DNA of 64,000 bases from Varunaivibrio sulfuroxidans. GTDB lineage: Bacteria > Pseudomonadota > Alphaproteobacteria > Rhodospirillales > Magnetovibrionaceae. Positions 1-9,316 of this stretch are shown here, piece after piece. Location of the stretch: assembly GCF_029318635.1 (NCBI RefSeq), contig NZ_CP119676.1:2121001-2185000 (forward strand), in the 5' to 3' direction. Under the pieces are notes generated by a model that did no database searches, was not told the origin of the DNA, and worked only from the letters and a program-made list of their open reading frames with translations. Position 1 is the first letter of the stretch. Each line of letters opens with the position of its first letter. The translations under genes and the position numbers were made by a program.

Positions 1-1
1 T

Positions 2-760
2 CGATTGTCACGGGTGATGCCGCATTTGCTCGCCCGGCTTTCGAGTGGACCGGATGTGTGTGTGGTAAACTCCCGGGCCGGGAAATGCGCACATGAAAAT
101 TTGGGTTATCGCCCTAAACGTTGGGAGGTTATCCCCAACGGCTTTGATCTTGCGCAGTTTCGCCCGGATGCCGCGCGCCGTAAGACCCTTCGCCGACAAC
201 TCGGGGCCAACGACAATACGTTCCTCGTTGGCATGGTCGCGCGGGTCGACCCGATGAAGGATCACGCCGGGATGCTCGCAGCGTTATCGCGCTTAAACGC
301 GGAAGGACGTGATCTGATCGGCGTATTCGTCGGTAGGGGATGTGAGGAGGACGGTCCCTTGGTGTCCCAAATTCAGGAGTGGAATTTGGAAAACCACGTT
401 CGCATGCTGGGGGAACGAAAAGATATCTCAGGTATCTTATCCGCGCTGGACGTTTTCGCTTTGGCTTCGCACTCAGAAGGTTTTCCCAACGTGGTTGGCG
501 AAGCGATGGCTTGCGGTACGCCGGTGGTCGTCTCCGATGTCGGTGATTGCCGCGATATTGTCGGTCGTTTCGGTTGTGTCGTTCCTCCAGGAGACGTCCA
601 CGCGCTGACCCGCGCCTTGGCGGATACGTACGCCCTTGGGCACGACGGGCGTACCCGCCTGAGCGCCGAAAGACGCTCCCACATCGAAGAAAGGTATGGG
701 CTGCCCATCATCGTCGAGCGGTACGAAGCGCTTTATCGGGATCTTATGGAGAAACATTAA
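2..760 (+). CDS. Glycosyltransferase family 4, 5'-truncated by window edge
   Basis: C-terminal part (about 250 residues) of a GT-B fold, group 1 glycosyltransferase that transfers a sugar from an activated donor, probably in surface polysaccharide synthesis. Seen: a VIPNGFD motif near the interdomain linker, a donor-domain segment VGMVARVDPMKDH, and the E-x7-E donor-binding region in SEGFPNVVGEAMACGTPVV, then VVSDVGDCRDIV. Family members run about 350-400 residues, so the N-terminal acceptor domain lies before base 1; the TTG at base 5 is unlikely to be the real start. It ends 3 bases before the asparagine-synthetase-like gene, so the two are probably co-transcribed. The acceptor and sugar cannot be deduced. 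Confidence 0.85.
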   Translation, partial: RLSRVMPHLLARLSSGPDVCVVNSRAGKCAHENLGYRPKRWEVIPNGFDLAQFRPDAARRKTLRRQLGANDNTFLVGMVARVDPMKDHAGMLAALSRLNAEGRDLIGVFVGRGCEEDGPLVSQIQEWNLENHVRMLGERKDISGILSALDVFALASHSEGFPNVVGEAMACGTPVVVSDVGDCRDIVGRFGCVVPPGDVHALTRALADTYALGHDGRTRLSAERRSHIEERYGLPIIVERYEALYRDLMEKH

Positions 761-763
761 GTC

Positions 764-2701
764 GTGTGCGGTTTTGTCGGGTATTTAAATCCAAAAGGCG
801 GGCAGAGCGCCGCCGAGATGGATGCGCTGGTTTTGGCCATGGCCGAGACCATCGCCTATCGGGGACCGGACGACGCCGGAAGTTGGTGCGATCCCGAGAC
901 GGGGGTCGCGCTTGGCCATCGCCGGTTGTCGATCATCGACCTATCGCCGATGGGCCGTCAGCCGATGGTCTCCGCCGATGGCCGCTATGTCATCATCTAC
1001 AATGGCGAGATTTATAATTTTCCCGAAATCCGCGCCGAATTGGAAGGCGCGGGGGTCTGTTTTCGTGGTCACAGCGATACCGAAGTGATCCTGGAGGCTT
1101 GGGCGGCGTGGGGCGGTGCGCGCACGGTGAAACGGATGCTCGGGATGTTCGCCTTGGCGCTTTGGGATCGCCGGGAAAGACGGCTGACCTTGGTGCGCGA
1201 CCGGTTGGGGATCAAGCCCGTTTATTGGGGCTGGAACCGGGGGGTGCTGTTTTTTGGATCGCAGCCCGGCCCTTTCACCAAGCATCCCGGGTGGCGGGGA
1301 GAAATTGACCGCGACGCGCTATGCGCCTTCGTACGCCATGGCTACGTTCCGGCGCCGCACTCGATCTACGGCGGGATTGAAAAACTGGAACCGGGCGTGA
1401 TGGTGGACATCGCCGCCGATGGGGCCGCCGTCAAAACGCGTTATTGGGACATGCGGTCTCTCGCCCGGCGAGAAGGCGGCCTGCCTGTCGCCACCACCGA
1501 TGCGGCCGCCACCGACGCCCTGGAAGACCTGCTCAAGGACGCCATCGGGCGGCGCATGGTCGCCGATGTGCCGTTGGGGGCCTTTCTGTCGGGGGGGATC
1601 GACAGTTCGACGGTGGTCGCCTTGATGCAGGCGCAAAGCGCCCGCCCGGTAAAGACTTTTTCGATCGGCTTTCACGAACACGGCTATGACGAGGCCCGTC
1701 ACGCCAAGGCGGTGGCGGCGCATCTGGGCACGGAGCACACCGAATTGTACGTCGATCCCGGTCACGCCCGGGATGCATTGGCGGGCATGGCCACTTGGTA
1801 TGACGAGCCGTTCGCCGACAGTTCTCAAGTTCCGACCTATTTGGTGTCTGAAATGACGCGCCGGCACGTCACGGTCTCGTTGTCGGGCGACGGCGGAGAT
1901 GAGTTATTCGGCGGCTATAACCGTTATTTCCTGGGTGCGGCGCTGTGGCGGCGCTTCGGCCATTGGCCGGGGCCGTTGCGGGGTCTGGTCGCGGGCGGCC
2001 TGAAGACGCTGACACCGAGCGCCTGGAATACGCTTTTAAGCGTTTTACCCGATCGTATCCGCCCGCCCCAGGTCGGCGATAAAATTCATAAACTGGCCGA
2101 TATCCTGTCCCTGGACAGCCAGCAGGCCCTGTATTTGCGTCTGGTCAGCCAATGGGGTGATCCTGCGGCCCTGGTGCCGGGCGCGCGCGAGCCGCGTGGC
2201 CTTTTGTGGGATGAGACCGTGCATGACGATGTCCCCGATTTCGTCGAGCGAATGCAGTACCTGGATACGGTGACCTATCTGCCCGACGATATTTTGACCA
2301 AGGTCGATCGGGCGTCGATGGCGGTGTCGCTTGAGGCCCGGGTGCCGCTTCTCGATCATCGGGTGGTGGAATTCGCCTGGGGCCTGCCCAAGCATCAAAA
2401 AATACGCGGCGGCGAAGGCAAGTGGCTTTTGCGTCAGGTCCTCTATCGCCATGTGCCGAAAAAATTGATGGCGCGCCCGAAGATGGGCTTCGGCGTGCCG
2501 ATCGACAGCTGGCTGCGCCATGAACTGCGCGATTGGGCCGAGGCCATGCTGAGCGAGAATCGATTGCGCGATGAGGGTTTCTTCGATCCGACCGAGGTAC
2601 GAAAAATCTGGTCCGACCATCTTTCGGGCAAATGCAATGCGCAGTATGTGTTATGGAATATTTTGCAATTTCAATCTTGGAAACAGGCCTGGGTCGGCTG
2701 A
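764..2701 (+). CDS. asnB: Asparagine synthetase (glutamine-hydrolysing) / amidotransferase
   Basis: 645 residues, full length for the AsnB family. It starts at GTG so that Cys2 (MCGFVGY) becomes the N-terminal nucleophile of the class II glutamine amidotransferase domain (about residues 1-200; RGPDD and the NGEIYN loop are present). The C-terminal synthetase domain has the ATP pyrophosphatase loop FLSGGIDSS near residue 275 and SGDGGDELFGGY. It hydrolyses glutamine and amidates an adenylated carboxylate. In canonical AsnB this is aspartate. Close relatives in polysaccharide clusters may amidate sugar acids, and the glycosyltransferase 3 bases upstream makes that alternative reasonable. The gene ends tail-to-tail with norF. 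Confidence 0.9.
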   Translation: MCGFVGYLNPKGGQSAAEMDALVLAMAETIAYRGPDDAGSWCDPETGVALGHRRLSIIDLSPMGRQPMVSADGRYVIIYNGEIYNFPEIRAELEGAGVCFRGHSDTEVILEAWAAWGGARTVKRMLGMFALALWDRRERRLTLVRDRLGIKPVYWGWNRGVLFFGSQPGPFTKHPGWRGEIDRDALCAFVRHGYVPAPHSIYGGIEKLEPGVMVDIAADGAAVKTRYWDMRSLARREGGLPVATTDAAATDALEDLLKDAIGRRMVADVPLGAFLSGGIDSSTVVALMQAQSARPVKTFSIGFHEHGYDEARHAKAVAAHLGTEHTELYVDPGHARDALAGMATWYDEPFADSSQVPTYLVSEMTRRHVTVSLSGDGGDELFGGYNRYFLGAALWRRFGHWPGPLRGLVAGGLKTLTPSAWNTLLSVLPDRIRPPQVGDKIHKLADILSLDSQQALYLRLVSQWGDPAALVPGAREPRGLLWDETVHDDVPDFVERMQYLDTVTYLPDDILTKVDRASMAVSLEARVPLLDHRVVEFAWGLPKHQKIRGGEGKWLLRQVLYRHVPKKLMARPKMGFGVPIDSWLRHELRDWAEAMLSENRLRDEGFFDPTEVRKIWSDHLSGKCNAQYVLWNILQFQSWKQAWVG

Positions 2702-2723
2702 AATCGTCCGCCCGAGCGTGGCT

Positions 2724-3011
2724 TTAGGGGGTAAAGGCATAGATCAGGGCTATCGTCGCGTTGATCAAGAAGACCGCGACGAGAAAACCCTGCCGCCAGC
2801 CACCGCTCGCGGCGCGCAGGTTGAGAAAATTCAAAAGGACCTGAGCGGCCTTGACTGTCGTGATTGCAAGCACGACAACGACGACCCAAACGCCGAGGGG
2901 ATGGGGATCGCCTGCCGTGGCGCGCCCGCCGACCATGCTCGCTAGGGTCAGGCCGACCAAAACAAGCCAAGTCCAGGTCAGACGACGGTTGGAAGGGGAT
3001 TGAAAGTGCAT
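2724..3011 (-). CDS. norF: NorF-like small membrane protein (COX IV-like)
   Basis: 95 residues with three hydrophobic segments (WTWLVLVGLTLASMV, VWVVVVVLAITTV, GFLVAVFLINATIALIYAF), as in the prokaryotic cytochrome c oxidase subunit IV/NorF family. The gene starts 4 bases after the norE stop and is last in the norCBQDEF operon. NorF is an accessory protein needed for full nitric oxide reductase activity in some denitrifiers; its exact role is unclear. The assignment rests on size, topology and position. Confidence 0.75.
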   Translation of the reverse strand: MHFQSPSNRRLTWTWLVLVGLTLASMVGGRATAGDPHPLGVWVVVVVLAITTVKAAQVLLNFLNLRAASGGWRQGFLVAVFLINATIALIYAFTP

Positions 3012-3015
3012 CGGT

Positions 3016-3654
3016 TCACCGGATCAGATACAAAAGGGGGTACATGACGATCCAAATCAGGTCCACCATGTGCCAAAAAGCGGCCCCGGTTTCCATGTTT
3101 TCCAGGCTGTTCTTCCAGGTCACGAGACCCAGCACCACGAGGCCCGCGACGACGTGCATGAAATGAAACCCGGTCATCAGAAAAAACAAGGTGAAATAGG
3201 TATTTGTCTCGATGGAGATGCCGTGGCTGAACATGTCGGCGTATTCGATGATTTTGATGACCAAAAAGGCCGATCCGACGGCCATCGCGACAAGGGTCAG
3301 GCGCCGCGACAAGGAGACACGACCGCGTGCGCGCAGGCGCACCGCCAAGGCCAGGACATAGCCGCTGGTAATCAAAACAAGGGTATTGAGGCCGCCGACA
3401 AAGCGATCGACCTGATCTTGAGCGTAAGCGAACGTGACGGGGTCGAGCGCGCGGGCGACGCTGTAACCGAGGAAAAAAGCCCCGAACACCAAAAGCTCGC
3501 TGATGATCAAAATCCACATCATCGGATTGCCCGGCAAGTTATCGAGCGCACCCCACCCGCCCGTTTCACTTTCACCATGTGTATCGTGTTCGCTATGTGT
3601 ATCGTGCGCGGGTTTTGCGTCGTGCGTCGCCACGGAAAGGGGATCGCCATCCAT
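3016..3654 (-). CDS. norE: NorE, cytochrome c oxidase subunit III-like protein
   Basis: About 212 residues with a His/Asp-rich cytoplasmic N-terminus (HDTHSEHDTHGES) followed by about five transmembrane helices. It has COX III-type motifs, including FHFMHVVAGLVVLG and a WHMVDLIWIVMYPLLYLI end. The ATG at 3654 is chosen because it lies 2 bases after the norD stop; a TTG six bases earlier is the alternative. NorE is an accessory protein of NO reductase, not a catalytic subunit, and helps assembly or activity. It is translationally close-coupled to norD and norF. Confidence 0.85.
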   Translation of the reverse strand: MDGDPLSVATHDAKPAHDTHSEHDTHGESETGGWGALDNLPGNPMMWILIISELLVFGAFFLGYSVARALDPVTFAYAQDQVDRFVGGLNTLVLITSGYVLALAVRLRARGRVSLSRRLTLVAMAVGSAFLVIKIIEYADMFSHGISIETNTYFTLFFLMTGFHFMHVVAGLVVLGLVTWKNSLENMETGAAFWHMVDLIWIVMYPLLYLIR

Positions 3655-3656
3655 GG

Positions 3657-5579
3657 TCAATTCACCAACTGGGCGTAAATTTTGGGCAGGGCCTGGGCGA
3701 TCTTGGCGGCGTGCCCGACGATGTGGTACGACCCCGAGCCGAAAAGAAAGGGAAAATACGCGCGCGCCTTGTGGTCGATGGTGACGCCGAAGACGGCGTT
3801 TCCCGCGCGCCGCGCCTCGCGGATCGCCATGCGCGTATCCTCAAGGCCGTAACGTCCCTCGTAATGGTCGATATCGTTGGGTTTTCCGTCGGTCAACACC
3901 AGCAACAGGCGATGGCGATTTTCGCGTTTCTCCAACTGCTTGGCGACATGGCGGATGGCCGCGCCCATGCGCGTGTAATAGCCCGGCTTCAGGCCGGCGA
4001 TGCGTCGTCCCACTCGGGGGCCGAACGGCTCATCGAACCCCTTAAGCTCGCTGATACGCACATAATCGCGCCGGCGTGAGGTGAACGTGTACATGGCGTT
4101 ATCGTCACGGCTGGCGTTCAGGCCGGCGGCGAAAATACTGAGGGCTTCCTTTTCGATATCCAAGACTCGGCGGTTTTCGACCCAGCTGTCGGTCGATAGC
4201 GAAACATCGACCAAGATCGCCACCGCCAGGTCGCGGGTCGTCTGGCGAACGTTGGTATAGATGCGGTCCGATCCCTCTCCGCGCGCCGCCAGATCGCAGC
4301 GCGCGCGCACAAGGGCGTCCATGTCCAATTCGTCGCCGTCGTTCTGTCGGTAACAGGTTTCTCGGCGTGGGCGCAGGGCCTCGAACTGGCGGGCGATGCG
4401 CCGGATGCGTCGTCGGGTTTCCCCGTCGGGCTTCCAAAGGTCGTCATTTTCCTCGGCCGTGGCGGTGATCACCCGGCAGTGGTCGGCCATCAGGCGGGCG
4501 CTACGGTAATCCCACTCGGGATAGGTCACGGCGGCTTTCAGACGGGTCGTGTCGATGGCGTCCGGCGGCAGGTCGAGGTCCAGCTTGATTTTGCTGGCGG
4601 CGCGTCTCTTGTGCTCGGACAGGGTCAGTTCGTCGAGATCGTCGGCGGCCTTTTTCGCCTGATCGGGATCGTCATCGTCGATCGCCCGGTTGACGTTGAC
4701 CATTTCCGCCAGAGAAAGGATTTTTTCCATGTTGTTGAGGATCATAGGATCGTCACGCTGCGCCTGATCTTGCGTTTTGCGTTGGGCCTTGTGACGTCGC
4801 GCGTCGCCCTCGCCCTCGCCGCCCGCGGCGGGGTCGTCCCGGGATTGCGCTCGGCTCTGCTCTCGGCGCGACGAAGGGATACCCCAAAGTGGGACCGGCA
4901 AGAACGGCCGATATCCACGAGGGGCTGTTTCCTGCGCCAGGCGGTCGAGCAGCGCGGTCGGATCGCCCGCGTCCAGCATGTAGGCGACGGTCGCCTCCAC
5001 GGCGGCCTCCACCGGGGGTAAATTACGTTGGGGGCGCGCCGCCAGCACGCCATCGCACAGGCGGCGGTAGCGGGCGCGAAGACCGGGAATTTCGCCGAGC
5101 ACGGTGCGTGTGGCGTCGTGGGCGCGGCGAAGGCGGCGGATGTCTCGATGTAGAGGGGTGTCCGGGACGCCGGTTTCGGGGACGTCGCCCGCGGCGACGG
5201 ATGTGGCGGTGAAAAACGCGGTCAGCCAGAAATAGGCGTCGCGGTTAAGCGCCGCCGTCGGGAAAAGATCAATTTCGATGGGCAGCATCAAGGTTTCACC
5301 GTCGAAACGGGCCTGTTCCATCCTCTCGGCGGCGGCGCCCAGGCGCTGTAGAAAGGTTAGGCGGTGGGTCGATGTATGTTGAGAACCCGCCGTTAGGGCG
5401 ACCCCCGGCGCACCGCCCAGGGCGCGAAAGAAAACGCCCAATTGAACGCGGATATCTTCCAGGCGCACGGCGCAGTCGGAATATTTGGGATAGCTTGCGA
5501 CGTCGCCCACCAGGCGGTGCCAATAGCGCCCGGCCTGCTCCTCGACCTCGAGCAATTGCATGATCGTGGACAGTCCCAT
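3657..5579 (-). CDS. norD: NorD, VWA-domain NO reductase activation protein
   Basis: 640 residues, the usual length for NorD. The C-terminal third is a von Willebrand A domain with a MIDAS motif DVSLSTDS near residue 455 and a second metal-site segment VLTDGKPND. The middle is highly charged and rich in Asp/Glu/Lys (QAKKAADDLDEL). With the AAA ATPase NorQ it inserts the non-haem iron (FeB) into NorB and so activates the enzyme. It lies 16 bases after norQ and 2 bases before norE. The N-terminal region is all-helical by appearance and has no recognised motif. Confidence 0.92.
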   Translation of the reverse strand: MGLSTIMQLLEVEEQAGRYWHRLVGDVASYPKYSDCAVRLEDIRVQLGVFFRALGGAPGVALTAGSQHTSTHRLTFLQRLGAAAERMEQARFDGETLMLPIEIDLFPTAALNRDAYFWLTAFFTATSVAAGDVPETGVPDTPLHRDIRRLRRAHDATRTVLGEIPGLRARYRRLCDGVLAARPQRNLPPVEAAVEATVAYMLDAGDPTALLDRLAQETAPRGYRPFLPVPLWGIPSSRREQSRAQSRDDPAAGGEGEGDARRHKAQRKTQDQAQRDDPMILNNMEKILSLAEMVNVNRAIDDDDPDQAKKAADDLDELTLSEHKRRAASKIKLDLDLPPDAIDTTRLKAAVTYPEWDYRSARLMADHCRVITATAEENDDLWKPDGETRRRIRRIARQFEALRPRRETCYRQNDGDELDMDALVRARCDLAARGEGSDRIYTNVRQTTRDLAVAILVDVSLSTDSWVENRRVLDIEKEALSIFAAGLNASRDDNAMYTFTSRRRDYVRISELKGFDEPFGPRVGRRIAGLKPGYYTRMGAAIRHVAKQLEKRENRHRLLLVLTDGKPNDIDHYEGRYGLEDTRMAIREARRAGNAVFGVTIDHKARAYFPFLFGSGSYHIVGHAAKIAQALPKIYAQLVN

Positions 5580-5595
5580 GACGATAGCGCTCCCA

Positions 5596-6402
5596 TTAGC
5601 CCAAAGTCACGCGAACGACTTCGAGGAGACCTTCCTTGACGTCGGCTTCGTCACTTAGCGGTTCGATCATGGCGGCGAGGACGGCGTTCTCCAGGGGCAT
5701 GCCCGAATGCACCAAGGTGGCGCAATAAATCAACAACCGGGTCGATACGCCTTCGTCCAAATCCTGGCCCTTCATGGCGCGCAGACGGGCGGCGAGGCGG
5801 ACCAGCGGGGCGCATTGTTCGACCGCGAGGCCGCTCTCGCGCGCGACGATGGCAACCTCGTCGTCGAAGGCGGGAAAATCAAAGGTGATCGCGAGGAACC
5901 TCTGACGCGTGCTCGGCTTGAGCGCCTTCATCATTTGCTGATAGCCGGGGTTGTAGGAGACCACCAGCATGAAATCGTCGGGTGCGACCAAGGTTTCGCC
6001 GGACCGTTCCAACGGCAAAATACGCCGATCGTCGGTCAGCGGGTGGAGCACCACGGTGACGTCTTTGCGCGCTTCGACGACCTCGTCCAGATAACAAATG
6101 CCGCCGGTGCGCACGGCGCGGGTCAGCGGGCCGTCGCACCACACCGTTTCCCCCCCGCGCAGAAGATAACGCCCGGTGAGGTCCGCGGCGGTCAAGTCGT
6201 CATGGCACGATACGGTATACAACGGTCGTCCCAGGCGCGCCGCCATGTGGGCGACGAGGCGCGTCTTGCCGCATCCCGTGGGACCTTTCAACAACAGCGC
6301 CAGACGGTGATTGAACGCGTGTTCGAACAGGTCGCATTCGTTGGCGACGGGGCGGTAGTACGGAATTTCTTGCGGAGCGTTTTCGATGGGATGGGGCTTC
6401 AT
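5596..6402 (-). CDS. norQ: NorQ, MoxR-type AAA+ ATPase
   Basis: 268 residues. Walker A GPTGCGKT at about residues 41-48, Walker B ICYLDEV, and sensor region VVSYNPGYQ, as in the CbbQ/NirQ/NorQ group. It partners with NorD as a MoxR-VWA chaperone pair that loads iron into NO reductase. The ATG at 6402 follows a TTG and has an AAGGA about 10 bases upstream. It is separated from norB by about 150 bases that contain an imperfect 16-bp hairpin, so expression may differ from that of norCB. Confidence 0.93.
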   Translation of the reverse strand: MKPHPIENAPQEIPYYRPVANECDLFEHAFNHRLALLLKGPTGCGKTRLVAHMAARLGRPLYTVSCHDDLTAADLTGRYLLRGGETVWCDGPLTRAVRTGGICYLDEVVEARKDVTVVLHPLTDDRRILPLERSGETLVAPDDFMLVVSYNPGYQQMMKALKPSTRQRFLAITFDFPAFDDEVAIVARESGLAVEQCAPLVRLAARLRAMKGQDLDEGVSTRLLIYCATLVHSGMPLENAVLAAMIEPLSDEADVKEGLLEVVRVTLG

Positions 6403-6469
6403 CAATGAGGTTCCTTCCGCGAGGCCGACGATTGTCTCGGCTTATTATTTTTACGGGGCGGGAAAAAAA

Positions 6470-6509
6470 CGGGCGAGATTGCCGCGCGCGATGGCGGCGA
6501 TCCCGCCCG
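6470..6509 (-). other. Imperfect 16-bp hairpin between norB and norQ
   Basis: Bases 6470-6485 and 6494-6509 form a 16-bp stem with one A.C mismatch, one G.U pair and an 8-base loop. It lies within the nor transcript and has no clear U-run following, so it looks more like an RNA-processing or partial attenuation element than a full terminator. Function is inferred. Confidence 0.4.
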
Positions 6510-6556
6510 CCGAGTTATTTCCATGTCACAGGGCGACGACATGGAAAAGACGGTTT

Positions 6557-7879
6557 TTAAGCCTGCTGGGGGGCTTCCTTGTCGGCCACGAGCAGGGCAT
6601 AGACCAAGATCAGGACGCCAACGACCACCACGGCCCCCGCGCCTAAGCGCATCCAGAAAAAGATACCGAGTTGGTCCTGGACATCCATGTAGTATTCGCC
6701 CATCACCCGTTGCAGCTGGATTTGCACGACCCCGGCGAAGGTCAAGGCGAAGGTCATGAAGAACATCGCCCCGGTGACCACCCAGAAAGCCCACATATTG
6801 AGGACCTGCTTATAGGGTGCGCGATGGCGCAGATAAGGCAGGGCGTAGGTGAACATGGCGATATTGAGCATCACATAAGCGCCGTAAAACGCCAGATGCC
6901 CGTGCGCCGCCGTGACCTGGGTGCCATGGCTGTAATAATTGATCGGCGCCAAGGTGTGCATAAAGCCCCATACCCCGGCTCCGAAAAACGCCGTCACCGA
7001 ACAACCCAGCGCCCACAGCAGGGCGGCCTTGTTGGGATGATCGCGCCCCCCCTTCCAAACCATGTAGAAGGTGAACACCACCATGGCGAAGAAGGGAAGA
7101 ACCTCCAGCGTCGAGAAAACGCTGCCGATCCACTGCCAATAGCCCGGCGTGCCGATCCAGTAGTAATGGTGTCCGGTGCCGAGAATGCCGGTGAACAGGG
7201 ATAATCCGACGATGACGTAGAGCCACTTTTCGACCACTTCGCGATCGACGCCGGTCATCTTGATCATCAAGAAGGCGAGCATCGCCGCCATCACCAATTC
7301 CCACACGCCTTCGACCCACAAGTGGACCACGAACCACCAGAACATCTTGTCGAGGACGAGATCGGTGGGGTTGTAGAAGGCGAACAGGAAGAACACCGTA
7401 ATCCCCCAAAGGCCCAACAGGAGAACGTTGGCGACGGCGGTTTTACGGCCGCGCAACAGGGTCATGGTGCAGTTGAACATGAACATTAAGGCGACGACGA
7501 CGATCGCCAACTTGACCCACAAGGGCTGCTCGAGAAATTCGCGCCCTTCGTGGATGCCGAACAGGTAGCCGATGACGGCGGCCAGTCCGGCGAACAGAAA
7601 CAGCCAAAACTGAACGATCGCCAGTTTGGTGCTATAGAGATCGTTTTCCGTTTCTTCGGGTAACAGGTAATAGGTTCCCCCCATGAAACCCATCAACAAC
7701 CAGACGATCAAGGCGTTGGTGTGGATCATGCGGATCACGTTAAAGGGCACGATGTCCGCCAGTAGATTGGGAATCACGTAAACGGTGCCGGCCAGAAGCC
7801 CGCCCAACACCTGTGCGATGAACAAAACCAGCGCCCCGGAGAAATAATACAGTGCGACTTTTTGGGATGGATATTTCAT
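6557..7879 (-). CDS. norB: Nitric oxide reductase subunit B (cNOR type)
   Basis: 440 residues with about 12 transmembrane helices. It reduces two NO to N2O and H2O using electrons from NorC. All metal ligands are visible: H53 and H328 for low-spin haem b; H326 for haem b3; H186, H237, H238 and E190 for non-haem FeB (HLWVE, GTGHHYYW, AAHGHLAFY). E259 is also kept. It lacks the N-terminal extension that carries quinol oxidation in qNOR, agreeing with a cytochrome-c-dependent enzyme encoded with NorC. A good AAAGGAC site precedes the ATG. The 25-base gap to norC implies a single transcript. Confidence 0.97.
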   Translation of the reverse strand: MKYPSQKVALYYFSGALVLFIAQVLGGLLAGTVYVIPNLLADIVPFNVIRMIHTNALIVWLLMGFMGGTYYLLPEETENDLYSTKLAIVQFWLFLFAGLAAVIGYLFGIHEGREFLEQPLWVKLAIVVVALMFMFNCTMTLLRGRKTAVANVLLLGLWGITVFFLFAFYNPTDLVLDKMFWWFVVHLWVEGVWELVMAAMLAFLMIKMTGVDREVVEKWLYVIVGLSLFTGILGTGHHYYWIGTPGYWQWIGSVFSTLEVLPFFAMVVFTFYMVWKGGRDHPNKAALLWALGCSVTAFFGAGVWGFMHTLAPINYYSHGTQVTAAHGHLAFYGAYVMLNIAMFTYALPYLRHRAPYKQVLNMWAFWVVTGAMFFMTFALTFAGVVQIQLQRVMGEYYMDVQDQLGIFFWMRLGAGAVVVVGVLILVYALLVADKEAPQQA

Positions 7880-7904
7880 AGCTTGTCCTTTTGGTCACAT
7901 GTCC

Positions 7905-8357
7905 TCAGCCGGCGTCGTTGGGCGGCCAGTGTTGGGTGTTGATTTTGTTGGTCCATTCGAAGAAATCGACCAGCCCGTTCAATTCTTTGTCGCTGAGATT
8001 GAAGTGCGGCATTTGACGGCGTCCCTCGATGCCGGTGGGCTGGTTTTTGATCCAGCCGATAATGCCCTCGCGCGCGCCCTGGGGATCGTCGAAACCGCCG
8101 TAGCGCGCCCAGACGTTACCCAGTTCGGGGGCGAAATAAGCCCCCTCGCCCAAAATGGTGTGACAATCGATGCAGGCGTTGCGTTCCCATACCCGCTTGC
8201 CCAGGGCGATGCTTGGGGTGATTTCCGAGTGATGGGAAGACGCGCCGGTCGCATAAAAGACGGAATTGGCGACCAGGGCGATGAAAATCACCAGGAAGAA
8301 AATGGTGCCGCCGAAGAAGATGTTCCTCGCGGCGTTTTTGGTTAATCTTTCGCTCAT
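7905..8357 (-). CDS. norC: Nitric oxide reductase subunit C (membrane cytochrome c)
   Basis: 150 residues: one N-terminal membrane anchor (about 13-35) and a periplasmic monohaem cytochrome c domain. It has C62-x2-C65-H66 (CIDCH) and a probable distal ligand M116 in RRQMPHF. It receives electrons from periplasmic cytochrome c or cupredoxin and passes them to NorB. GAGGAG sits 5 bases before the ATG. It is first in the nor operon, and the promoter should lie in 8358-8575. Confidence 0.97.
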   Translation of the reverse strand: MSERLTKNAARNIFFGGTIFFLVIFIALVANSVFYATGASSHHSEITPSIALGKRVWERNACIDCHTILGEGAYFAPELGNVWARYGGFDDPQGAREGIIGWIKNQPTGIEGRRQMPHFNLSDKELNGLVDFFEWTNKINTQHWPPNDAG

Positions 8358-8575
8358 GAGCTCCTCGTTTTTTCAGGAGTTCCCGGACCCCCTTTTCGCC
8401 CACGGCGAGACCTTGAGCCAATGGCGAACAGTCCGGATGGATCAGGTCTATCACGCACCCGTAAGGGGCTAAATGACGATGGGTAATTTTATCCGATTTT
8501 TTTACTTGGGTATTCTGGCGCACAAGGAGGGGTGGATTGGCGCGCGCGAGGACCAAGGCGGGCCCGTCGATGGAT
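8358..8575. promoter_or_regulatory. Probable nor promoter region
   Basis: 218 bases between the Crp/Fnr-type gene and norC, and the only long upstream space of the nor operon. I looked for a full TTGAT-N4-ATCAA type Fnr/Nnr dyad and saw none that is convincing. Only weak half-sites are present, such as TTGAG near 8413. Regulation by the adjacent Crp/Fnr proteins is therefore inferred from position only. Confidence 0.4.
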
Positions 8576-9316
8576 TTATGCGCGGTCGCGATAGAGCGCG
8601 CGTAGGGTCGCGACGTCGGCGATCTCGACCCGGGAGCCGTGGGCCTGAACGCCATATTGCGCGAGCTTGGCGAAGGCGCGCGACAAATTTTCCGGCGCGA
8701 TGGCCAGTTGCGCCGCCAGCTCCTTGCGCGCATACGGCAGGGTGACCTCGGCGGGGCCGTCGGCGGCATCGATCAGTCCCATGAGAAAGCCGCCCAATTG
8801 TTGTATCACGGTCTTGGTTTTAATTTCGGCCAGTTGGGCCAGCATTTCGCTTTCCCGGTGGACCAAGGCGCCGATTAGGAAGCGACCGATTCCCGGAGAA
8901 TCGCGCAGACATTGTTTCAGCGCTTGGTACGATACCCCCATCAGGCGGGTCGGCTCCAGGGTTTCGCACGACGCCGGATAGGCGGTGCGCGAAAACAGGG
9001 CGATCAGGGCGATATGCTCGCCCGCTTCGAAGACCTTTAAGATCGCCTGTTTGCCTTTCGGGGTGACGTTGAATAGCTTCACCCTGCCCGATACGATCAG
9101 GTAGAAATGGTCGATCTTATCGCCTTTGGAAAAGACCAGATGTCCCGCGGGATGATCGCGGCAATGGGCACGGGCGAGCAGGCGATTGACCTCGTCGTCG
9201 GGGACCGCGCGCAACAGCGGGGCGTCGCGGATCGCCGCCAGGTCGATGTCACCGTGCAGACAGGGCGCGCCGCATGGAATGTCGCTATCCGACGGCATGT
9301 CTTGCGAGGCGCTCAT
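8576..9316 (-). CDS. Crp/Fnr-family transcription regulator (NorC-proximal)
   Basis: About 246 residues. An N-terminal cyclic-nucleotide-binding-like beta-barrel (HLVFSKGDKIDHFYLIVSGRVKLFNVTPKGKQAIL), a dimerisation helix, then a winged HTH (RKELAAQLAIAPENLSRAFAKLAQYGV). The ATG at 9316 overlaps the upstream regulator's TGA (ATGA), a translational coupling. Cysteines CGAPC occur at the N-terminus, but the FNR four-cysteine pattern is not complete, so an FNR-type 4Fe-4S sensor is not supported. Haem-based NO sensing of the Dnr/NnrR type is possible from the position beside norCB but is inference. Confidence 0.85.
   Translation of the reverse strand: MSASQDMPSDSDIPCGAPCLHGDIDLAAIRDAPLLRAVPDDEVNRLLARAHCRDHPAGHLVFSKGDKIDHFYLIVSGRVKLFNVTPKGKQAILKVFEAGEHIALIALFSRTAYPASCETLEPTRLMGVSYQALKQCLRDSPGIGRFLIGALVHRESEMLAQLAEIKTKTVIQQLGGFLMGLIDAADGPAEVTLPYARKELAAQLAIAPENLSRAFAKLAQYGVQAHGSRVEIADVATLRALYRDRA

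Noticed and set aside
8358..8575. Fnr/Nnr box in the nor promoter
   Set aside because: Only half-sites such as TTGAG were found, with no proper second half at the right spacing.
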